This document shows positions 1-8,700 of a DNA stretch of 20,232 nt, piece by piece. The notes below the pieces were generated by a model. The model saw nothing but the letters and a program-made list of their open reading frames with translations, was not told the DNA's origin and searched no databases. The position numbers and the translations under genes are program-made. The stretch's first letter is position 1. The number at the start of each line of letters is the position of its first letter. The stretch comes from Pelagophyceae sp. CCMP2097. Taxonomy: Eukaryota; Sar; Pelagophyceae. Location of the stretch: NCBI GenBank assembly GCA_026770575.1, contig MU657257.1, positions 149,085 through 169,316 of the forward strand, given 5' to 3'.

Positions 1-267
1 ATGCTTCCTCGCGGCGTCGCATCAGCCCCCCCGATGCGGCCGCCGATCGACGAGCCAGGCAAACTACGCAAGGATTTGATTCAATCTTTTAGAGTTCGAT
101 TTCAGTTTCAAGGACCCTTCCTCGAAACGGAAACTTTTCCCGGATGTTCTCGGAACTTTGAGAGTTGTACGCCGCCGGCCGTGCAGTGATAAGGAGCCGT
201 GAGAGAGGAGCTTGAAATCCTTCTATACCGTAGGACCGCGCCCTCGTCGGACACGCTCCCTCCGCCA

Positions 268-333
268 GGTATACTCGGCGTCTATTTCCTACGGAAATCT
301 AAGGAGGACTCCTTATCACTGCTCGTCGACGCC
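268..333 (+). repeat. Degenerate repeat, copy A (inverted partner near 2450-2510)
   Basis: Three blocks occur in this order: GGTATACTC (268-276), TTTCCTACGGAAA (285-297) and CTGCTCGTCGACGCC (319-333). The reverse complement of 2450-2510 holds GGTGTACTC, TTTTCTACGGAAA and CTGCTCGTCCACGCC in the same order, each with one mismatch and with somewhat different spacing. Ordered blocks suggest common descent rather than chance. The two copies face each other across the RecQ-like gene. I cannot tell whether they are ends of a mobile element or members of a dispersed family. Confidence 0.5.
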
Positions 334-360
334 GTGCTCTGCTCGTCGACGCCTTGCTCT
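321..360. repeat. 20-bp tandem duplication, two copies
   Basis: Positions 321-340 and 341-360 are two adjacent 20-bp units that differ at a single base (G versus T at unit position 14). A more diverged third version (GCTCGTCCACGAC) follows at about 376-388. The unit core, CTGCTCGTCGACGCC, also occurs in inverted orientation near 2450-2464 with one mismatch. Confidence 0.85.
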
Positions 361-558
361 GCCCCGCCCTGCTCCGCTCGTCCACGACACGCGTCGATAC
401 GTGAATATCCTTCCCCCCTGTCCGGACGGTGAAGACTCGGCCGTGCAGGCCCGCCGAGCGGCTCAGTGGGTCCGAACGGGGTGGTCAAGGACCCCCGCGC
501 AAAACGAGCGCGATTGAACATCGGTTCGCGTCGCTGAGCGCATTTTGGCCGGCGCCGG

Positions 559-1754
559 ATGTTTTTCGACGACGAGGACGACCCTGGTGGCGCCCACGCG
601 ACGCGCTCGAGGAAGAGCGGCCGGTTTTCCTCGCCGACCTCGAGGCCGCGCGGCTCTTCGCCACTACCGCCGACGGCGCCGAAGCGGCCGCGCGGGGCGT
701 CTCCCACGATGCCGGCAACGATGGCGTCAGACGCGTCGCGCGTCGTGGGCTCCCTCGCGGCGCTCATGGACCTGCGCAAGCAGCGAGGAAACCGCTACGA
801 GCCGCTGCACCGCTCGGAGCAGGCCACGATCCTGATCGCGCTCGCTACCGCCGAGCTCGCCGCGGTCGTCGCACACGGCGCGGCGGCGGCGGCGGCGGCT
901 CTGGGCTGCCCGCCGACGCCTACGATGCCATGCACTCCAAGCTCACGCCCGCCGCGAAGCGCGCGCTGCTGGGGCGCTTTATGGAAGGGCGGCTGCACGC
1001 GCTGACGGGCACGTCCATTATGCAGATGGGCATCGACAAGCCCGGCGTCCGCCGGGTCATGTTCGCGCAGCTCCCGCTCTCGCTCATCGAACTGTACCAA
1101 GGGATGGGGCGTGCGGGGCGCGGCAGCGCCGAGCTGGCGTTCATCGACCTGTTCTTAGACGCGACGTGCTTGTCGGGCAACCTCTCCCTCATCGCGGGCG
1201 ACCCCATCGGCCTTGCCGACTTCACGGCCGTAATCGAGTTCGTCGTCGACACGGTGCACTGCAAGCACAGCTTCATCTCCGAGGCGCTCGGCGACGCGAA
1301 GCGGCCCGTGCGCGCGCGCCCGCGGCCCGGGTGCTGCAGCGCGTGCTCGGGGCTCTACCTAAACGACGCGCCGCTCGAGCAGCTCGACGTCACGGCGCAG
1401 GTCGTCGCGCTCTGCGCGACTATCGAGCTTTTCGAGTACACTACCGGCAAGGCGCCGACGATTACGGCGCTGCTCAAGCAGCAATCGCCGCTCCTCGGCG
1501 ACTGGGCCGGCGGTGGCGAGCACCGCTGGACGCATAAAGCCAGGACCCACTTGATCCTCTCGCTCATCGGCCTTCGAGCGTGCCGCATCCTCCGCTTCGC
1601 CTCGCTCGCGCCGGACAACCCCGCTGCGACGCCGGCCTCGCGGACTTTCAACCACCCCTCTGCGCCGCTCGCCGTGAACTCGGATGCGCTGGCCGAGTAC
1701 GTCCACTCGGCGCGCCGCATCCTGATCAACTTCCCCACTGCGATTCTCCATTAG
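559..1754 (+). CDS. RecQ-like DNA helicase, C-terminal part; lobe 1 missing, one-base frame break near 903
   Basis: RecQ enzymes are ATP-driven 3'-5' DNA helicases of recombination and repair. After the break, the frame shows the end of the motif IV region (AYDAMHSKL), motif V (GTSIMQMGIDKPG, from about 1008) and motif VI (YQGMGRAGR, about 1095-1121). It then shows a Cys-containing zinc-binding-like segment (CKHSF, then CCSAC, about 1261-1345) and an RQC-like winged helix to about 1600. Before the break, 559-903 in another frame reads ERATI-type motif IV sequence (EQATILIALATAEL) and continues the same domain. The two frames join if one G is added to the GGG at 903-905, giving a 398-residue product from the ATG at 559. 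The second frame has no ATG upstream of motif IV, which supports this join. Walker A, DEAH and the rest of lobe 1 are not found upstream, so an active helicase is unlikely from this piece alone. It may be a pseudogene, a sequence with a base-calling error plus unseen upstream exons, or a lobe-2 remnant. Confidence 0.8.
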
Positions 1755-2236
1755 AACCGGAGACGATGACGCGCCAAGGCGGCCGCGTCCGGTCGCTCCC
1801 GAACCTTCTCATAATAGAACACTCCGCGGCGCATGCTGCCAACCAGCACAGCGGCCCCAGGGATGGCGACGTCGAGCACGGCGGCCGCGAGGCGCGCGCC
1901 GTGATTTAGACCCGTGGCGCGCCGCGCCCAAATCTCGTGCGGCGGTGCAGCGCGGTCAAAGTTCCCAGAGTCGTCGGCGTCGTCGACTCCGGTGGGTTTT
2001 AGAACCTTTCACCGCGGCCTTTTTTCGATTAAGCGCTCCTGGGCCGCACACGGCGTCCGTCTCCACAAAACGCGATTTCGACGCACCGCTGTTCGGTACC
2101 TTCCAAGGGCGCTGTCGAAAAAGCCCGCGGTGAAGCCTCATGGTTCCGAACCCTCTCCCCAACGCGCCCGTCCGCGCGCGCGCGCGCCGCCGCCTCGCCG
2201 ATGTCCACCTGACGGACAGCTGAGTGAGTCCTTTTC

Positions 2237-2303
2237 CCTGAGCCCCTGGTTTCAACAGTGATCTATTAAAAATATATCGGTTGAACGGAACCTGGGGCTC
2301 AGG
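2237..2303. repeat. Imperfect inverted repeat (hairpin) with A+T-rich loop
   Basis: The left arm, 2237-2256, begins CCTGAGCCCC and ends TTCAAC. The reverse complement of 2280-2303 begins CCTGAGCCCC and ends TTCAAC. The arms differ by one substitution region and a 4-nt length difference. The 23-nt loop, 2257-2279, is strongly A+T-rich against a GC-rich background. It lies between convergent 3' ends, so it could shape transcript ends, or it could be a small foldback element. Confidence 0.75.
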
Positions 2304-2449
2304 AGCCTGCGTTCTACAATTGTACACCTTTTTTCGCTATATTTTTGCAAAAGAATGCTCTTCACGGAAACCCGAAGCATTCAAGGAAACCAAGGCAGTA
2401 CACTCACTACCCAGGGAAAAGACGCGAGACGTAGCGTGCCATCGAGCAG

Positions 2450-2510
2450 GGCGTGGACGAGCAGGGGAGCTCCAGAGATGACAAAGCTTTCCGTAGAAAA
2501 TGAGTACACC
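2450..2510 (-). repeat. Degenerate repeat, copy B (inverted relative to 268-333)
   Basis: Reading the minus strand from 2510, the blocks GGTGTACTC, TTTTCTACGGAAA and CTGCTCGTCCACGCC appear in the same order as in copy A at 268-333. Each matches with one mismatch. Similarity outside the blocks is weak. The copies bracket the RecQ-like gene in inverted orientation about 2.1 kb apart. Confidence 0.5.
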
Positions 2511-2706
2511 GATTTGAGAGATGCAAAGCCAAACGGCCTGTCCGCTGTCCCGTCGCCGCGACGCGTCCACGTCGGCGAGAGAGTTGGCACACACACACGG
2601 ATAGTTTAATAACTCAGGACATGATTCTTCGCGGCGGACCGTCTTCAAGGGCCATCTTTCGGCCTCTGCGGCTCGCGCGGGCGTCGTTTCGGCGGTCCGC
2701 GACGCG

Positions 2707-5700
2707 CTAGCCGAAGATGCGGCCGAGGAGCGTCCTCTTCCGCTTCGCGATCCGCCGCGCCGTTTCGAGTTGCGCGAGGCGTTCCAACTCTGCCTGCCAG
2801 GCGGCGGCCGCGGCGGCGGCGGCCTCTTCGCGCTCCAGCGCGAGGCGGCGCGCGTCCTTGCGCGCAACGCGCCGCAATCCGCGAAACGGCGCCTGCGTCT
2901 GCCACCAACACACAAAGGCCTCGAGCGAGACGGGCGCCTCGAGATGGTCTTCCGCCGCCGCCGCCTCTTCGTCGATGGCGCCGCCGTCGGCAGCGGCGTC
3001 GGCGGCGTCCTCCGCGGCGACGAGGGGTCGGAGCGCCTCGCGGACGTCGCCGACGCGCTGAAGCTTGAGCGCTTTCGGCGCGCCCGGTTCCGTCTTGGGG
3101 GCCTCGACACAAGCGCGCTGAAACGCTGGTGGGATGTGCGAAATCGTCGCCCACTCGGCGGCAAGAAAAGGCCGCGCTGCGCGCGAGCAAGCGTCCTCGG
3201 CGGCCATGGACGGCCACTCGCAAACGGCGGTCAGCACCGTCGATGGCGCGGCAAACCGGCGCCGCCGCGTCAGCTCGGCGCGAGCCTCGGCGAGGCGGCC
3301 GAGGCGCGCCAGGGTGCGCGCCGCAGACGACGAGTCGACCGTGGCCTGCACCAACGCCCGCGACGCCGCGACGGACCGCCGCGAGAATTCGCGCGCCGCC
3401 GACGTCCGCCGCGCGCCGGCCGCCGCGCCCGAGTCCGAGTCCGAGTCCGAGTCGTTTGACAAGTCGCCTTGAGCCGCGAGCGTCCGGTCGAGGTGCCGGC
3501 GGCGCGCCGTCTCGCGGCGCCTGCCGCGGCGCTTCGCATCGCGCTGCTGCGCCGCGGGCGCGACGGCGTCGGGCGGGCAGGCTAGGGCGGTGGCGACGAA
3601 GGCTCGCCTGGACCGCAGCCGCAGTGAGAGCGCGCCGTTGCCGTCGACGGAAAAGAGCGCCTGCGCGCGCATCGCGAGCCAGTTTGCAAACTCGGGCCGC
3701 TTCGAGGCGTCGAGCATGCGGTTCCGCAGCGCGAGGCCGCGCGCGCCGGTTAGGGGCATGGCGTCGACGAGCGCGGCCAGCGGGAGCACGAGCCGCGCGC
3801 CGCAACAAGTCGACAGCTCGCGCACCTCGACGCAGACGCCCGGGTCCGCGCCGTCGGCGGAAAGCGCGCTCGGGCCCAGCGCGGCGGCGTCGAGCGTCGT
3901 GACGCGCCGCCCGACGGCCACGTCGGCCTCCCTTTTGGCCGTCGACCCGCGCGTCGCCGCGACGGCGGCCTCGACCGGGCGGGCCGGTACGGGCTGCGAG
4001 ACTCGGAAGTGTAAGCTCCGGTCGCCTAAACGGACGGCGCGCGAAACGTGGTCGGCGTCGAAGCGGAGGCGGCCGATGCTCGATGCGGCGGCCGCGGTGA
4101 GCCGCGCCGCGTCGCCCGCATTGGCGTCGGCGCCGTCGGCGATGGCCGCCCGTTTCCGCGGCGCCTCGAGGCGGACGCGGGAAAGGAGCCAGGCGAAGAA
4201 GGCTGTGTTGCCCACAAAGTTTGGAGACGCGATTTCGCGCGACGTGGCGCCGGCGTCGGCTCCGCGCGCGTCGCAGCTCGCGTCGTCGGCGACGAGGAGC
4301 GCCAGGAGCGCGCGCGGCACCGTCGCCGTGACGGGCGCCGCCGCGCGCCGCCGCAGCGCGGCGCCCCGCGCCAGCACGGCCGCCGAAGACGCCGTCACGA
4401 AGCAGTTGTGCATCTGCGTCCGCGCCTCGGGCTCGACACAAACGTCCAGCTGCAGCGCCTCGAGGCGCAGGGCCACGTCGTAGAACCGGCGCCGCGCGCG
4501 GCGGAAACTCGCCGCCGGCGCGCGCCCCTTAACGCCGTCGGAGCGCGGCGCCGCGGACGGCACGGCGGGCGCCTGCTTCCCTTGGACGGGCGCGCCGTGG
4601 GCCTCGACGAGGGCGCTCGCGGCATCGCGTGCGGCATCGCGTAGCGCGGCCTCGTCGCAGAGGATTTCGTCGACGCAACTCGCGACCTCTGTGGCCCAGA
4701 GCGACGTTGCCTCGGCGTCGCCGAGCACTTCGCCGGCCGGCGGCGCCGCGGGCTGGAACCGCGCGAGCGGCTTCCCGTCGCCGTCGACGCGCGATGCCGC
4801 CCTCCTGTGCGCGAGGGCGCAGCACGGCGCGGCGCACGCGGCGGCGGCTATTTTGCAGCGGCAGGCGTGCGCGACGACGACGCCGCGCCAGACGAGCCAG
4901 GCGTGCAGCGATCCGTCGCCGAGGCCCTCCAGGTCCGCCGATACAGAGTCCGCAGCGGCGTCGACCGAGGCGGAGTGGATGCGGAGCTGCGCGGCGCGGA
5001 ACGGGTCCTCGCGCGCCGACGCGCCGGCAGCGTGCGCGATTTTTTGGAGGGCGAAGATCGCCGCCGTCGCCGCCTCCTCGCCGCGGCAGCAGCGGCCGCT
5101 GCCGCGGGCTGCGCGGAAGGCGCGCTCGAGCCACGGTACCAAAGGCCGCGCGCGCTTCTCCGCGCGTTTAAGCCACCGCGCGCGCGCCTCGTCGACGGAT
5201 TCGACGCGCCGCTGGCATAGGGCGCGCACCGCCGCGCGGATCGCATTCCGCGCGCGCCGCAGGTCGGCATCGTTGGCGAGGAGCGCTGCGGTGAGCGTCG
5301 CCGCGCGCTTGTCCGCCGCCGGCGACAGCCAGACCGCCGGCCCGAAGACGGCCGAATCGTCGACGTCCGCCTCGTTTCTGGCAAACCGCGCCACGAGCGC
5401 CGTCGCGCGGTCGTTTGGCTTTGGAATCGCTTCGGCAGCGAGGCCCGCTAACGTCGACGCGTCCCAGGCTAAGCAGGCGAGCCTTGTCCCTTCCGGGAAG
5501 AAGGTGCGGCCGTCGAGAGTGCCGATGAGCGCCACGTACCGCACGCCGACGTCGCTTTCCAGCGCTTTCAGCAGGCGCGCGACTTCGACGAGGATGCCGG
5601 CGTTTGGAAGCGTTTTCAGCCGCGCCTCGACGTCTGCGTCGGCGGCGAAGCGCATGCACACCGTGCCGTCCTGGATGCTCAAGGCGACACCGGGCCCGCG

Positions 5701-8700
5701 CTCGATGAGGGGCGGCGCGTCGACGCGGTGCGCTTTGTGCTCCATCCCGGCGATGCCGCCGCGCCGTAAGCGCTCGCTCGTCGCGACGCGCTGCGCCGCC
5801 ACCGCCTCGGCGCACCGGATCTGCGCGTCGCCCATCGCCGCCGCCGCCGCGGCGGCGGCCACGGCGCAGAGCGCCTCGACCGACGTCAAGCACGGGGCTT
5901 CTATTAGCCGCAGCGAATGCCGTTTCCGCCGCGGCTCCCACAAGAGCGCCGCGTCCGCGGACGTCGCCACCGCGCCCGTCGCCGCCAGCAGACTTGCGCG
6001 CACGGTTGCGGCGTCGAGCGCGGGCGTCGAAACGGCGAGGCGCGCGCCCGTCGCGGGGTCGTACGCCTCGAAGCGCAGCGTCCCGCACAGCAGCTCGCAG
6101 CGCACGACCCACGGGCCCCGCGACACCGCCCGGACGCCGCGGTGGACATCGCCGCCGCCGTCGTCGTCGTCGTCCATTTCAAAGGTTTCGAACGCACCGC
6201 CGTCCACGGCCGCCGGCGCCGGCACGGGGCCCTGCGCCGCCGTGTACTCATCAAAAGCGTGCGGGGTCGGCGGCCGGCTCGGCGCCGAACCGTACCAATC
6301 CGGCGAACCGTACCGCTCCGCGGCTCTGCCACCGGGCGTCTCGGGCGCCGCTTCTTCCAGGACGATCCTCCGGCGCCCGAGGCGGCGGACCTTGAGCGTG
6401 GTGGCGTGCTGGCAGACGACGGTTCGGCCGCCGCCCCAAAGGGGCCATCGGCGGCAGTCGACGCCGAAATTCGACGGTCGCCAAATCGTCGGGAAGTCGA
6501 CGACGGGAGCGGCCGCTTCGCCGGCGGGAGAGGTGGTGGGCTTTCCCGCCTCGGCGGCGACGGCCGTTTCCCAGAACGACGAAAAGTCGCCGCCGTCGCC
6601 ACTGTCGTTGAGCCGCAGGTGCGCGCCGTCCGCGTCGACGCAGATGGTGAGGACGGTCTGGATCGCGCGGCGCGCGGCCTCGAGCAGCGCTTTTTGGAAA
6701 TACAAAGCGCCGTCGAGTCGCTCCGCCTCGCGCTCGGCCCTTTCAGCCGCCGCCGCCGCCGCAGTCCGCCGCGCGAGGCGGGCGTGGTCCTGGGCGACGA
6801 GCTCGGCGGCCTGTCTGCTCACAAAAGCCCGGAGCGCGGTCCTAGACTCGGCCTCGGCATTAGCGCGGAAGGCCGATGCGCGTTTAGCCCAGTCGTCCTC
6901 GGCGGCCATTTGAGCGCCCTCGACGCGCGTCCGCCTCGCAGCAAGGTCTTGTTCCGAGACCCGCGCCACAGAGACGACAAAGTCGTTGCGCGAATCGAGG
7001 GAGACGTGCGCGGTGAACGCCTCGATTTCCAGCGGCCCCACGGTGGCGGGCGCCCACGGGGCCACGTAAATCACGCCCTCTTGCGCGGCGTCGTCCTCCG
7101 CAAAGGCGACGAGCGTGAGCGCGGGCCGTGCGCCGCCGCCGCTGCGCGCCGCCGTAAGCGCGAGCGACTTGCGGACGCGCGCGCAGACGGCGTCGGCGCC
7201 GGGCCCCGCGAGCGGCGGCGCCGCCGCGCGCGTCCATCGCTCAAAGTCCAGCAGCGCCTCGCCAAGGCGCCCGCGGTGCGCCTCGCGCCGCTTAGAGCGC
7301 GCGCCGGCGGGCGTGCCGAAAGCGTCGTCCTCGGCGGCAAAGGCGATGCGGCGGACGAGGAACTGGACGAGTTCGAATTTCCGAGCCGCGCTGAGCAGGC
7401 CCGCGTCCGCGGCCTCGCCGGCGTCCGAGTCGTCCGTGTCGTCCGAGACGGAATCGCCGCTGCTCGAATCCACAGAGTCGTCGGTGCCCAAAACGAGCAG
7501 CGCAGCGGAAGAGCGCGCCTTGAAGCGCCGCCGCCGCGGCCGCTTGCGCGCGGCGCGGCGGTCGTCGTCGACGGCCGCGCGGCGCAATACGCGCGCCTTG
7601 CGCCGCAGGGCCTGCTCGTTGCCCAGCGCGGCGGCGACGCGGCTGCAGCCCTGCAGAATGTGAGGCAACGTGTGTCCAGGCACGTCGAGGACGAGCGTCT
7701 CACCGGTGTACCGCGGGTCCTTGGAACCGTCCTCCGCTGGCAGCGCGGCGGCGACGACGACGCGCAGGCCGCCCGCCTGGTCCTCGAGGACGGCGAGGCG
7801 CGCGACCCTTCCAGACACGCGCGCCTTTTCGGAAGACCAGACGGGCCCGCGGAAGAGCGCATCGCGCGTCTCCTGGAAGACGAGTCGCGGCCTCTCGTGC
7901 TCCAGCGGCCTGCGGCGCCACCGCAGCTGCGGCCGCAGCAGGTGCGACCCGTCGGCCGACGCCCAGTCGCCCGTGTAAGAGCCTTTTTGGCCGCCGAGGT
8001 CGAATTTGGCCTTTTCGGCGCGCGTAGAATACAAGGGACTCTCCTCGCCCGGAAGGACAAAGTCGAGGCGGTCCGCGAGTTCGCGCATCACGTTGGGCGG
8101 GTACGAGTTCACGGCGACGGCGCGGAGGTACTGCGCTAAGACGACGTGCTGGAAATCGTGCAGGAGCGATTCCACGACTTGGGCCACTTCGGCGCAGACG
8201 CAGTGCGATGCGCCGGAAATCGGCTCGTAGCACTCGAAGCGCAAGTCGCCCCACGTCTCGTAGACTTGGACGAGGCAGGGCGATCCCACGACCTGGCGAA
8301 CCTCTCGGAAGACGAGCATGCCGCGGAGCGCTGTCCGCCGAGCAAAGATTGAATCGAGGAGCCAGCGGCCCGACGGCCGCGCGAGACCGACGGCGGAATT
8401 GGAAGCGGCGACGGCGTTGCCGGCACCGCCGACCGCGGCGTCTTTCGGTGCGGCGCCGGCGGCGATGGCCCCCGCCGCGGCGTCGCCGTCGCCGTGGAGG
8501 AGGCGCCTCTTCAAAGCGTCGACGCGCCTCCTGGACCGCAGCGCGCCGACGCGCAGCTCGCCCGTAAAGGCGTCCAAATGCAGCTTCGCGCAGAGCACGT
8601 CCGCGACGGCGTCGGCGCGTTCGCGCCGCAGCCGCGCGGCGAGCGCGAGGCTCCGCAGCGGGCCCTGCGCCTCTTGCGCGTCAATCGCCCGAAACGCTGG

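Larger units (their letters stand above)
1..558. other. Intergenic region with short repeats; no convincing gene
   Basis: I see no recognisable protein here. The frame beginning at base 1 stays open to a stop at 187-189. It could be the end of an upstream gene, but its 62 codons resemble nothing I know and the ATG at base 1 may be chance. The frame that later carries the RecQ helicase has no helicase motifs in this stretch, and its first in-frame start before position 800 is a GTG, not an ATG. The segment 268-425 is repeat-rich, with a 20-bp tandem duplication and blocks shared in inverted orientation with 2450-2510. A small palindrome (AAGGAG, GA, CTCCTT) lies at 301-314. Confidence 0.5.
1755..2706. 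other. Convergent intergenic region
   Basis: This 952-bp stretch separates the ends of two convergent genes. No frame gives a recognisable protein. It holds a GC alternating run (about 2173-2190), an A+T-rich island inside a hairpin (2237-2303), repeat copy B (2450-2510) and a short CA run (about 2588-2597). ATTAAA at 2265-2270 could act as a poly(A)-like signal for the plus-strand gene, but it sits over 500 bp past its stop and I do not rely on it. Confidence 0.6.

Noticed and set aside
1..189. 62-codon open frame at the window start as a real gene
   Set aside because: It has no recognisable content, and its apparent ATG lies at base 1, where the upstream sequence is unknown. It is noted only as a possible end of an upstream gene.
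870..905. Programmed ribosomal frameshift in the RecQ-like gene
   Set aside because: No X-XXY-YYZ heptamer or clear downstream pseudoknot is visible at the junction, and the needed change fits a simple missing G. An indel is the simpler explanation.
2645..4441. 598-codon minus-strand frame overlapping the end of the giant gene
   Set aside because: It is a shifted-frame shadow of the giant gene, almost entirely Arg/Ala/Gly, whereas the other frame shows structured protein texture throughout.
4691..6913. 740-codon open frame on the plus strand inside the giant gene
   Set aside because: It is antisense to a well-supported coding exon. Strong G/C preference at third codon positions removes stops from antisense frames, and the product is a low-complexity Ser/Ala/Arg string without domains.
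5917..8139. Second 740-codon plus-strand open frame inside the giant gene
   Set aside because: It has the same cause as the other antisense frame. The equal length is coincidence, and the Arg-rich content has no recognisable motif.
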